Notes: generated by a model not told the origin, from the letters alone. 64,000 nucleotides of DNA from an uncultured Granulosicoccus sp. (GCA_937991945.1 CALKLO010000023.1:1-64000), one strand, 5' to 3'; positions 18,878-27,591 are shown, counted from the first letter of the stretch. Made by a program: numbers and translations.

Positions 18878-21800
18878 CTATTGAACAGCGAATTCAACAC
18901 GGCGATTAGCTGAACGGCCTTCTTTCGTTGCATTGCTTGCACGAGGATTTGATTCGCCAAACGCTTGAGGCTTTAGGCGTGAACCTGCAATACCTTGATC
19001 AACGAGGTATCGAGATACTGAGATAGCGCGACGCTTTGACAGTTGAAGATTGTTAGCTGCAGGACCTTGGTTATCAGTGTGCGCTTCAACGGTAACAATC
19101 ACATCTGGAAATTCTCGAAGTGTTTGTGCAACGCCCTGTAGAACGAGTAGCGAGTCAGCGGTGAGTTGGTCAGACGCTGTTTGGAAATTAATGCCTTCAA
19201 TAACGCCGTCGAAGATTGCGCAACCGTCAGCTTTCACTGGAGATCCACGAGGTGATGTTGGGCACAGGTCAGAGTAGTCAGCAACACCATCAAAATCGGA
19301 GTCTAGAGGCAATGGCTGTAGCTCTGCGACAGGTTCAACACCTACCGCTGCAACTGTCGGAGTTGTTTCAATAGGCGCTGCTAGAGGCGGCGTGCTGCGA
19401 CCTGAATTATTGCCATCGAAACGATAGACAACGCCTAGCTGTGCATACTTTGCATCTGTTTCGTGAGCTGTCAGTTCGCCGCGCACGGCAAAGCCGTTGT
19501 CGAGGCCATACTCCACCCCCAGACCAGCTAAAACGTGTAAATCGTTTACACGTCGGTATTCAACTTCACTGACGTCATTTTGCAATGCGCCCAAACCGAG
19601 TCTGCCAAAAGCTGACAGACCGGTTCGGCGTGAACGATCGCGAGGATCGTTAATGCCGTAATAAAGGGCACTAACGCCTGCAACCGAATACCCGACAGTA
19701 CCTGCCGGGCTCAGTGTCGCCTCGCCCAAATCGGCGAGGTGACCTTCAACACTAAAACGGTTGGATAGATCATATCCAACCGTTGCAGAAAATCCAGCAC
19801 TACCGGAATCGTTAACGGAGGTGCCAATGACACCGTCCGTATTAGGATCCAACTGGCTTGTTAGTACTCCGCCACCGACGTACAGACGTCTTTCGAAGTC
19901 TGGGTCGGGGGTTGAGTTTCTACCAAAATCCATATCAAGACCTAGCGAGCTGCAGCCTGAAAGAACTGCTGTACTGGCGACAATTGCCGCCTGTACAGTC
20001 TTACGTCGCTTTGCACGGAAGCCTAAGAACATCAGACTTCCACCCAGCAGGAACATAACCGTAGGATCAGTTTTAGTAGTGGCTCCTATTGAACCAATAC
20101 TGCACCCTACTGCAGAACCACCTAAGCCAGTTTCAATCAACCCTGAGACGCTGCCGCCTGTGTTTTGATTAACGTCAGGCACACCGTCGTTGTCGGTATC
20201 CGGTAAATCAACAGGAGTGCCCTGAACCAGATCACCACCACTACCGTCACTGAATGGACCGGCGAAACCGTTTCCATCACTGTCAGGATCAGCGCTATCA
20301 ACAACACCGTCGTTGTCAGAATCAGGACCTGCTACGAAATCAGCATCAAAAGCGTCATCGATTCCGTCGCTATCCGTATCACTACCACGAGTTAGATCAA
20401 CATCGTTACTGTCAGGGATACCATCCATGTCAGCATCGCTAAGCAGGTCGCTGCGGGCATCACCGTTACTGTCAGTACCACCAGCTTCGACTAAATCACT
20501 AATACCGTCGTTATCACTGTCCAAATCAGTACTGTTCGGATTTCCATCGTTATCAGTATCCGTTTGAGCCGTTGGATTAGCAGCTACGTTGTCGTCTAAA
20601 CCGTCGCCATTAGCGTCAGTGAAGTTATCAACTTGTCCAGAATTGTCCTGGTCCATTGAAGAATCGGCCATTTCTACAAGATCAGAAAGTCCGTCTTGAT
20701 CACTATCCAAATCGCGAATATCAGGTATTCGATCACTGTCCGTGTCTCTCAATACAGTACCGCGTGACACCATGGAGTCATCAGCACCATCACCGTTTAG
20801 ATCAGTGAATGGAGTGATACGACCATGAGAGTCAGCACTTGGGTAACCAGATTCCAACACATCAAGTAATGAATCGTTATCTGAATCGAGATCGAGCATG
20901 TCTACAACACCATCGTTATCTGTGTCCAGACGAGCATCGCTAGCACCTACAGCAAGACCAAATCCATCAACGCTTGCAGCAGTAGATAGACGTCCACTGT
21001 TAGAAATAGAGTCACGACCTGCTTCCAGTGCATCATAAACACCGTCGTTGTCACTGTCTAAGTCTAGGAAATCAGGGACTGAATCGCCGTCAGTATCAAT
21101 AGCTGTTTCGCGGCTATCTAGAACACCGTCGTTATCACTATCGCGATCTAAGTAGTTAGCAACACCATCACTATCACTGTCGCCAGTGCCTTCGACTAGA
21201 TCAGCGATGCCGTCGTTGTCGTCATCAGGATCGAGTGAATTAACAATGCCGTCGTTATCAGAATCGACAGTGCCTGGGACTTCAGGAGTAGAACCGCTTC
21301 CGTCACCACCAAATTGCACTGAGTTATCTTGGTAGTCAGCAATGCCATCGCCGTTAGAGTCAGCAGGGTTTAGAGGATCGGAACCCGCTTCAACCGTGTC
21401 TGAAACTCCATCGTTATCTGAATCAGTTTCACGATAGTTGTCTGCACCGTCAGCATCTGAATCTGTCGGAGAGCTAGGGTTTCCGCCTGACTCAACGCGA
21501 TCAAGGATGGTGTCTGAATCCGAATCGGTATCACGGAAGTCCATCTGGCCATCGCCATCAGTATCAAACAATGGCAATGCTGAAGCTTGAATGCTGTCAT
21601 CAACACCTTTGCCATCCACGTCTGAGAAACCATCTATACGGCCATCAGAATCACTGTCTGTACCACCTGCTTCAACGATGTCGAAGATTCCATCACCGTC
21701 ACTATCGAGGTCTCTGAAATCTGGAATACCGTCGTTGTCGACATCTGCGTAAGAGTACGTCAGTTCGCAAGAATCAACATAAGTCTCAATGATGTCAGGG

Positions 21801-23023
21801 ATACCGTTGCTACCCACTGCAAAAGAGATGTCTATTGCACCGTTAGGAACTTGGTCCAGTGCGAAAACTGCCGCTGTATCAAGACGCGCTTCTAAGTTGT
21901 CAAGAATACCGTCGTTATCACTGTCCAGGTCATGAACGTCAGGAGTACCGTCGTTATCAGTATCTACTGAACTTGCATCAGGAAAACCGTTACCGTCTGC
22001 ATCAACGCCACCTTCGTCAACATCGAGAATACCGTCGTTGTCATCATCAAGGTCGTATTGGTTAGCAATACCATCACCGTCTGTATCAGGACCAGCCGTG
22101 ATATCAGGTGTTGTCGCTATGTCTTGATAATCAGGAATGCCGTCAGAATTGCTGTCAGTTGGAGACAATGGGTTCGGACCTGCTTCAACCTTGTCGCCTA
22201 CGCCATCACCGTCACTATCAGTTTCACGGTAGTCGGCTGCGCCGTCGTAATCTGAATCATTGGGAAAGCTAGGGTTACCACCACCTTCAACGCTGTCAGG
22301 GATTCTGTCAGAGTCTGAATCTAGGTCACGAAAATCCTTCTCGCCGTCGCCATCTGTGTCGAACAATGGCAATGCCGTGGACTGAATAGTGTCATCAACA
22401 CCTTTGCCATCTGCGTCAGAGAAGCCATCGATGCGACCGTCAGAATCGTTATCAATGCCGCCTGCTTCAATAATATCGAAGATTCCATCACCGTCACTGT
22501 CAGTGTCTCTGTAGTCAGGGACGCCGTCGTTATCAGTATCAGAGATGCTGTAGGTCAGCACGCCTGAATCAGAGTTGGTCTCTATTATGTTAGCAACGCC
22601 GTTGCTACCAACCGCTACGGAGATATCGATCGCACCATTAGGAACTTGGTCCAAAGCGGTGACTGCATCGCTATCAAGACGTGCTTCCATGTTGTCTAGG
22701 ATACCGTCATTGTCACTATCCAAATCGTGCACATCAGGTGTGCCGTCATTGTCAGTATCAATAGAGCTAGCATCTGGAAATCCGTCTCCGTTAGCGTCAA
22801 CGCCACCTTCTGAACTATCAAGGATTCCGTCGTTATCGTCATCTAGATCGAATTGATTGGCAATACCATCGCCGTCGGTATCTGGGCCATCTGCAGACTG
22901 CGCAAAGGCTCCGGCGGAAACAGTACCCAACGCTAGACTAATGGCAACTGCCAATACGCTAGGTAGTACCGAAATTTTCGAGCCCGGCTGGGCTAAAAGT
23001 CTATGTAAATTATAATTAATCAT
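18878..23023 (-). CDS. Giant TSP3-repeat protein fused to a lipoprotein-like OmpA-family barrel protein
   Basis: A predicted 1381-residue envelope protein from ATG 23023, preceded by GGAAG. An in-frame start 22 codons upstream (23089) lies in a structured leader. Order of parts, in residues from ATG 23023: signal peptide (about 1-43, ending SAGAFA); about 900 residues of Asp-rich calcium-binding thrombospondin type 3 repeats (DxDxDGxxD pattern), including a 265-residue tandem duplication; a sorting-signal-like block near 973-1010 (GCSIG, DPTVMFLLGGSLMFLGF, RAKRRK); immediately after it a second secretion-like segment ending in lipobox LSGC (Cys near 1024); an outer-membrane barrel-like domain starting RRLYVGGGV; a short TSP3 unit (DSDFDGVADYSDLCP); and a C-terminal OmpA peptidoglycan-binding domain with LSKRRAISVSRYL. 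The frame is open throughout. Two ancestral genes seem joined here. It shares its last third with the next two genes. Confidence 0.85.
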   Translation of the reverse strand: MINYNLHRLLAQPGSKISVLPSVLAVAISLALGTVSAGAFAQSADGPDTDGDGIANQFDLDDDNDGILDSSEGGVDANGDGFPDASSIDTDNDGTPDVHDLDSDNDGILDNMEARLDSDAVTALDQVPNGAIDISVAVGSNGVANIIETNSDSGVLTYSISDTDNDGVPDYRDTDSDGDGIFDIIEAGGIDNDSDGRIDGFSDADGKGVDDTIQSTALPLFDTDGDGEKDFRDLDSDSDRIPDSVEGGGNPSFPNDSDYDGAADYRETDSDGDGVGDKVEAGPNPLSPTDSNSDGIPDYQDIATTPDITAGPDTDGDGIANQYDLDDDNDGILDVDEGGVDADGNGFPDASSVDTDNDGTPDVHDLDSDNDGILDNLEARLDTAAVFALDQVPNGAIDISFAVGSNGIPDIIETYVDSCELTYSYADVDNDGIPDFRDLDSDGDGIFDIVEAGGTDSDSDGRIDGFSDVDGKGVDDSIQASALPLFDTDGDGQMDFRDTDSDSDTILDRVESGGNPSSPTDSDADGADNYRETDSDNDGVSDTVEAGSDPLNPADSNGDGIADYQDNSVQFGGDGSGSTPEVPGTVDSDNDGIVNSLDPDDDNDGIADLVEGTGDSDSDGVANYLDRDSDNDGVLDSRETAIDTDGDSVPDFLDLDSDNDGVYDALEAGRDSISNSGRLSTAASVDGFGLAVGASDARLDTDNDGVVDMLDLDSDNDSLLDVLESGYPSADSHGRITPFTDLNGDGADDSMVSRGTVLRDTDSDRIPDIRDLDSDQDGLSDLVEMADSSMDQDNSGQVDNFTDANGDGLDDNVAANPTAQTDTDNDGNPNSTDLDSDNDGISDLVEAGGTDSNGDARSDLLSDADMDGIPDSNDVDLTRGSDTDSDGIDDAFDADFVAGPDSDNDGVVDSADPDSDGNGFAGPFSDGSGGDLVQGTPVDLPDTDNDGVPDVNQNTGGSVSGLIETGLGGSAVGCSIGSIGATTKTDPTVMFLLGGSLMFLGFRAKRRKTVQAAIVASTAVLSGCSSLGLDMDFGRNSTPDPDFERRLYVGGGVLTSQLDPNTDGVIGTSVNDSGSAGFSATVGYDLSNRFSVEGHLADLGEATLSPAGTVGYSVAGVSALYYGINDPRDRSRRTGLSAFGRLGLGALQNDVSEVEYRRVNDLHVLAGLGVEYGLDNGFAVRGELTAHETDAKYAQLGVVYRFDGNNSGRSTPPLAAPIETTPTVAAVGVEPVAELQPLPLDSDFDGVADYSDLCPTSPRGSPVKADGCAIFDGVIEGINFQTASDQLTADSLLVLQGVAQTLREFPDVIVTVEAHTDNQGPAANNLQLSKRRAISVSRYLVDQGIAGSRLKPQAFGESNPRASNATKEGRSANRRVEFAVQ
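21299..22888 (-). repeat. 795-bp in-frame tandem duplication within the TSP3 gene
   Basis: Two consecutive units, 22888-22094 and 22093-21299, encode matching 265-residue segments. Both open with GPDTDGDGIANQ and keep the same order of landmarks: DASS.DTDNDGTPDVHD, LDQVPNGAIDIS, SDGRIDGFSD and PDYQD or ADYQD. Equivalent codons are exactly 795 bp apart (for example 22132 and 21337). The copies differ at many residues, so the duplication is not recent. Confidence 0.9.
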
Positions 23024-23069
23024 GTGCTTCCATCTATAAAGACAAACAGTCCATTTAAGAATAGTGTTT

Positions 23070-23110
23070 CCTTGTACTCCGGACACCAACTCTATTCCGG
23101 TACCTCAAGG
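23070..23110 (-). promoter_or_regulatory. Nested hairpin in the leader of the TSP3 gene
   Basis: Two nested pairings are possible: an outer stem CCTTG (23070-23074) with CAAGG (23106-23110), and an inner stem CCGGA (23079-23083) with TCCGG (23096-23100). It sits about 50 bp upstream of the chosen ATG, probably in the untranslated leader, where it could affect translation or mRNA stability. No known riboswitch was recognised. Confidence 0.35.
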
Positions 23111-23220
23111 TACGATAACAGTTTATAACGGTACTTCGCACGACCCCTAGCAACACAAACTAGCTTAGTTCACGAATTGTCACTCTTCACTTCAGCGACA
23201 TTGCGGGGACACTCACAAAA

Positions 23221-25143
23221 CTACTTTGGCCAACTGGCCAATACTCGAATTTCTACACGTCGGTTACGTGCTCTGTCTGCCTCAGTCAAATTTTGTACCA
23301 AAGGCAATAGCCCACCATAACCTTCTGCTCGCATTCGTTCTTGCTCAATACCACTTGCAACTAAATAATTGAGAACTGCTTCCGCGCGCTTTATGGACAA
23401 GCTCACATTTTGTGCTTCATCACCCACATCATCCGTATGCGCCATAATCGCAATCGCGACCGAAGGATTCGCTAATAACTCCTTTAATAAGGGCTTTAAC
23501 GCAGCATCACTCGCGCCATCTAACGTATCAACACCCGACGAAAACGTTATGCCGTCGACTATGCCTGATATTGTTAAGCCTGGCGCGTAGCCTGGAACGG
23601 GTAGCGCTTTTTTTATAGATGGAATATTTTGTGACGTAGTTTTTATTTTCTCTTTTGTTGGAACACGGCTTCTTGATGTTACCTTCGTAGGTGTTGTCAT
23701 TAACAATGATGACGATAGATTTGCTCTCGAAGCAATCTTTGATTCCGGCACTTTGTTGCCTGACCATAACTCTCGAGGATGCCCTACTCTTTTAGCGTTA
23801 CCTGAATAAACGGTAACGATTGGTACTTCTTTTTTAACGCCTAAATTCGATGTGTTAACCACTTCAGGTTTTACTAAGGCATCTCGATCTGGAAGTGTTA
23901 TCAATTCCACGCGCCTATTTTGGAGTCGCCCCTGTGCAGATTCATTAGAAGCAATAGGCTCTAACTCACCCACTCCAAGTGCTTGAAGCTGTAGCGGATT
24001 AACACCTCGGCTATGCAGATAGCGAACGACGGCTTGCGCTCGCCGAATCGAATGCGCTAGGTTTCTTTCCTCCAACCCTTTGGAATCTGTGTGTGCTTTT
24101 ACCTGCACTCGAGCTTCAGGAAAAGCTAACAACGTTTGTGCAACGTTATCGAGTTGTTCACGCGCTGCGGTGGAGAGCAAATGTGAACCAGTTGTAAACG
24201 TTACAGCTCGGAGAACTTCATCAAATAAACCACAACCGTCACTACCCACAGTGACAAATGGCCGCGTATTCGAGCAACCGTCTTCACTGTCCAACACACC
24301 GTCTGAATCTTGATCGTCCGCCCGAACAGTCGGACGCCATCGATCAGCCAACGTGTGCTGCATGAGTTTCTTTTGTTCCAAATTTAGCAATCGTTCAGGT
24401 GTAAGAACCGGCGTTTGCGTTTCAACTTGAATGACGGGTGCAGGCTCACTTGGCGCAACAGCCGCAAGCACCGGTTCAAGTGGCTGATTAACAACAGATG
24501 ACTGTTGAGAAGGAACGCCAAACCGGTAAATAGCGCCAATACCTGCAAAAGAAGCATCGCGATCATAGCGAGTTACTTCAGCACGGATCCCCAAGCCGTT
24601 GGAAAAACCATACTCAGCACCCAATCCAACGATAGGCACTGTTCCACGAAATTCGAGTTCTTCAACAACTGATTCTTTACTTAGCGAGCCATAACCAAAG
24701 CGTGCGTAAGCCGAAACACCTTCACGACGTGAGCGCATCCGCACACCATTCAAACCATAAACTAACGCGCTTATGGCGGACGATGAAAATTCAACATCGG
24801 TAGCGGCTTCGCTGAGCGATGAAGCGCCTAGTGAAGCCACATCGAATTCCACAGCAAGCATATTGTGAACGTCATATCCCAAACGCACTTGCGTACCAAC
24901 ATCGTTAGCAGAGTCCACCTCGAAAGGGGTACCACGTGTTTGAGGTTCGAGCCGGGATTGCCCAAACGATGCCCCCGCATAAAAGCGGGAGGCAAAGTCG
25001 GTTGTATTTGATGGCAGGTCGACCGAGGCCTGCCTAGATACCGATTGGCATCCTAAAAGGACTACGCAAAGCATCGATACCGCAAGTGATCGGCACGTAA
25101 GGCGTCCGAAAAAGCAGGTCGAAACCTTGAACGTTTGCATCAC
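23221..25143 (-). CDS. OmpA-family lipoprotein with two tandem OmpA C-terminal domains
   Basis: A 640-residue predicted outer-membrane lipoprotein. The N-terminal signal ends in lipobox LLGC (Cys near residue 32). Residues about 50-210 form a barrel-like domain (FYAGASFGQSRLEP to GIGAIYRFG) closely resembling that of the neighbouring genes. A short TSP3-like motif DQDSDGVLDSEDGC precedes the first OmpA domain (about 310-425, with HTDSKGLEERN and RAQAVVRYLHSRG). After a basic Ser/Thr/Lys linker a second OmpA domain (about 525-640, with HTDDVGDEAQN and RAEAVLNYLVASG) follows. Two peptidoglycan-binding domains in one chain are unusual. The start overlaps the upstream gene by 4 bp (ATGA). Confidence 0.85.
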   Translation of the reverse strand: MMQTFKVSTCFFGRLTCRSLAVSMLCVVLLGCQSVSRQASVDLPSNTTDFASRFYAGASFGQSRLEPQTRGTPFEVDSANDVGTQVRLGYDVHNMLAVEFDVASLGASSLSEAATDVEFSSSAISALVYGLNGVRMRSRREGVSAYARFGYGSLSKESVVEELEFRGTVPIVGLGAEYGFSNGLGIRAEVTRYDRDASFAGIGAIYRFGVPSQQSSVVNQPLEPVLAAVAPSEPAPVIQVETQTPVLTPERLLNLEQKKLMQHTLADRWRPTVRADDQDSDGVLDSEDGCSNTRPFVTVGSDGCGLFDEVLRAVTFTTGSHLLSTAAREQLDNVAQTLLAFPEARVQVKAHTDSKGLEERNLAHSIRRAQAVVRYLHSRGVNPLQLQALGVGELEPIASNESAQGRLQNRRVELITLPDRDALVKPEVVNTSNLGVKKEVPIVTVYSGNAKRVGHPRELWSGNKVPESKIASRANLSSSLLMTTPTKVTSRSRVPTKEKIKTTSQNIPSIKKALPVPGYAPGLTISGIVDGITFSSGVDTLDGASDAALKPLLKELLANPSVAIAIMAHTDDVGDEAQNVSLSIKRAEAVLNYLVASGIEQERMRAEGYGGLLPLVQNLTEADRARNRRVEIRVLASWPK

Positions 25144-26336
25144 AGCACACGCAAGGACACACGGTTGTTCAAGCGACGACTTGCAGCTGAGCCATCGTTA
25201 AAGCGAGGCTCAGTAGAACCAAACGCTCGTGCTCTTAGGCGTTGCACATTGACACCCTGAGCAGCCAAAAATCGAGCGACTCCCATGACACGTTCTCTTG
25301 CGAGTTGCATTGCGCGACCAGGCTCTGCGTAGTCTTGAGTATGAACCTGAAGCTCAATCACTAATCGAGGATGATCGTTCATTGATACCGCCAAACTTTG
25401 CAGTAAATACTCTGAGTCTGGGGTTAAGAACGCACTATCAGCTCCAAACTCTACACCCTCAACGACACCTGAAAACAATGCGCAGCCTTGAGCATCTGTT
25501 GGCTCGCCCGCTGCTGGTGCATCGCACTGCCCAGAAGAGGCCACAGGAAAACCGGCGTTGAAGTCGGCGTTTTGATCAGTCCCAAACGGATCTACAGAAT
25601 CCATGGAATCAGTAGCAAACGGATCTTCGAAATCAGGATCGCTGAATCCACCATTGTTGTTGTCGTAGCTTTCGAATTCGTCTGCCCTTGATTGAGGGCT
25701 CGGCGTAGTCGGCGCGACAGGATCTGGCACACTCGCGCTAAACCCACCGCCGGACGTGACATCATCTTTTGATCGCCAGTAAACAGAAGCCATAGCCACT
25801 TGTGCATCACCATCAAAGCTAGACACTTCAGCACGAAGACCAAAGCGAGAACCCAAAGGATATTGCACACCTGCACCAATCCAGACCGCCGTATTGTCAG
25901 CCTCGTTAAGTACGATACCCGACTCGTTGGTGATGCTGTTTAAGCCCAAACGGACATAGCCGGAAAGCCCTGCTTGTCTGGCATCAATTCCGCGATTACG
26001 GTAAACGTACGCAATACCACCCACAGAAGCTGCGGTGTATCCGATATATTGATCGCCGGTTAGACCCGCTTCACCCAAATCAGTATAAGCCGCCTCAGCG
26101 CTAAGCCAGTCGTTGATATCCAACCCTAGGTAGACGCTAGCAGCCTGACTTTGCTCTTCTTCCAATGCGAAGGAGCTAGAGGCTGTATCGGGGCTGAGAT
26201 TTGATATTCCCCCTCCTACGCCGACATACCATGCTCCACCGGCAGCTGCCACTGAACTTGCGAGCAGTAAAGAGCCGCTCATGCCAATGGCTAAGGCGAT
26301 CGTATGTTGTTTTAATCCCGTCATTCTGAGACTCAT
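25140..26336 (-). CDS. OmpA-family outer-membrane barrel protein
   Basis: A 398-residue protein and the first of three related minus-strand genes. A signal peptide (cleavage near AAA-GGAWYVG, residue about 33) precedes an eight-strand-like barrel domain (YVGVGGGISNLSP to VAMASVYWRSKDD). A flexible Asp/Asn/Pro-rich linker (about 205-275) follows, then an OmpA C-terminal domain with LVIELQVHTQDYAEPGRAM and a final RRLNNRVSLRVL. Its HTQD replaces the usual HTD of peptidoglycan binding, so diaminopimelate contact may be altered. It overlaps the downstream gene by 4 bp. A structured leader with a T run lies upstream. Confidence 0.85.
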   Translation of the reverse strand: MSLRMTGLKQHTIALAIGMSGSLLLASSVAAAGGAWYVGVGGGISNLSPDTASSSFALEEEQSQAASVYLGLDINDWLSAEAAYTDLGEAGLTGDQYIGYTAASVGGIAYVYRNRGIDARQAGLSGYVRLGLNSITNESGIVLNEADNTAVWIGAGVQYPLGSRFGLRAEVSSFDGDAQVAMASVYWRSKDDVTSGGGFSASVPDPVAPTTPSPQSRADEFESYDNNNGGFSDPDFEDPFATDSMDSVDPFGTDQNADFNAGFPVASSGQCDAPAAGEPTDAQGCALFSGVVEGVEFGADSAFLTPDSEYLLQSLAVSMNDHPRLVIELQVHTQDYAEPGRAMQLARERVMGVARFLAAQGVNVQRLRARAFGSTEPRFNDGSAASRRLNNRVSLRVL

Positions 26337-26647
26337 TTGTCTGGTTTAAAAACCGAGTACTCAGCATTTAACACGCCAAAACCACCATTTTTGAGTAATG
26401 GTTCCCTTTTTTAGGCAGGTTATTTACGGGTAAGTATCCATCGGTGAGCCCACCTACCGAAGACGCCCAGAAAAAAGGTAGCCGTCCCTGGCCGCGTTCG
26501 GTGTCCTTACCTGCAAGTACCACTTGGAGGAGGTGCAGTGTGATCTGCATCACATAACTGCAACTGTATTAAAGGCGCTAGAGAGGCAAGAGTCAACAAA
26601 AACGGATGCGATATCACCGATTAAGCGTTACACCGCCGCACCTCACA
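26337..26647. other. Leader region upstream of the OmpA cluster
   Basis: This 311-bp gap between the TVP38-family gene and the first OmpA-family gene (both minus) contains the structured element at 26429-26511. Short open frames cross it, but their translation looks incidental to the RNA pairing. No other gene is supported. Confidence 0.5.
26429..26511 (-). ncRNA. Candidate structured leader RNA (riboswitch or attenuator) of the OmpA cluster
   Basis: On the minus strand an outer stem GGTAAG/CTTACC (26506-26511 with 26429-26434) encloses several local hairpins. One is TCGGT/ACCGA (26456-26460 with 26441-26445), whose sequence CGGTAGG to ACCGATGG recalls the P3 arm of class I cyclic-di-GMP riboswitches. 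Alternative pairings exist: AGGTA/TACCT just before a run of T (26471-26476 are A on the plus strand) and CTACC/GGTAG (26477-26481 with 26454-26458). The last two exclude each other and the hairpin, as in an attenuator. The conserved GACGCAAAGCC core of the cyclic-di-GMP class is absent, so class identity is not established. Confidence 0.4.
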
Positions 26648-27304
26648 TCAGAACTCTTTATCGCGTTGCGAATGTCGCCGATAAACCAATAACCCAATCA
26701 GTATTGAAATCACCATAAGAACCGCACTTAAAATCAACTGAGTATTAGAACCCAACCTAATTCCCGAGCCCAACAAGGCAAACACCAACATTTGCGGCAC
26801 ATAACCGACGGCTGATGCGCTCATAAAGCTTATCAGCGGCATGGACGTAAAGCCGACACACACGTTAGTTAGCAAGTTGGTTCCCAATGGCTGCAACCGC
26901 AATGCAAGGACTTTTGCAAACACATCGTCCTTGACCAGCCCATTGAGAGTAGAAATAAACTTTGGGTAGCGTTGCCCTATGTGCCTTGCCAAAAATCGCC
27001 TCGACACACGAACGGTTAAATAACATCCGAGCAGTGCAGCGCACAGAGATAAAACGACTCCCATGCTCACGCCGTAAGCAATACCTGCAATAAAAGCCAC
27101 CAATTGGCGTGGCAACCCTATTGAGGTCGCTAGCATTCCGACAAGCACAAAAACACCCATGCCAAGCGCGCCTTTGGATTCCAAGGCAAGACCCCATTGC
27201 TCTGCGGGTATCCACTCGGCGGGCGGGAATACAATAGAACCCACGACAATGATCACTAATAGCAGGAGCAACCCTACTCCAGCCATACCGGGCAACTTAG
27301 GCAA
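26648..27304 (-). CDS. TVP38/TMEM64-family (DedA-superfamily) membrane protein
   Basis: A 218-residue inner-membrane protein with five to six hydrophobic segments. The family signature appears as GLPRQLVAFIAGIAYG followed by GVVLSLCAALLGCYLTVRVSR, and FISTLNGLVKDDVFAKVLALRLQPLGTN, read in parts, covers the re-entrant region. Members of this superfamily are linked to lipid scrambling or membrane homeostasis; the substrate here is unknown. It stands alone, divergent from the FAD/GcvT dehydrogenase and separated by 287 bp in which I recognise no gene. Confidence 0.8.
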   Translation of the reverse strand: MPKLPGMAGVGLLLLLVIIVVGSIVFPPAEWIPAEQWGLALESKGALGMGVFVLVGMLATSIGLPRQLVAFIAGIAYGVSMGVVLSLCAALLGCYLTVRVSRRFLARHIGQRYPKFISTLNGLVKDDVFAKVLALRLQPLGTNLLTNVCVGFTSMPLISFMSASAVGYVPQMLVFALLGSGIRLGSNTQLILSAVLMVISILIGLLVYRRHSQRDKEF

Positions 27305-27591
27305 TTTGAATACTCACTTGTCGGATCCGGTACGCGTATGCAATGACATGCCCGGAGTATAGAAATTGAACTGTTCTCGCGTAAGCATGCTCACCGCAAC
27401 CTGTCATGGCATCAAATCTGCCCTTTTTCGCGCTACATTAGCATCGAAAAGCAGTACCTGTCGCAACTGGCTAGACGAGCGGCGTCGCGAGCTGGGTCGG
27501 ACCCGTTCATTCAACAGAATTACACGATATAGTCAGTTTTTATTTGTTCGGGCGCGCAGCACACTGCTCCCACTTTATAGAGTTCTCTCCC

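Noticed and set aside
18878-23023. Many plus-strand open frames opposite the TSP3 gene
   Set aside because: They follow from the biased GAT/GAC-rich coding strand and encode repetitive Ser/Arg/His products with no domain.
26368-26553. Short open frame (61 codons) on the minus strand upstream of the OmpA cluster
   Set aside because: It coincides with the paired region of the candidate leader RNA and has no protein-like features beyond that.
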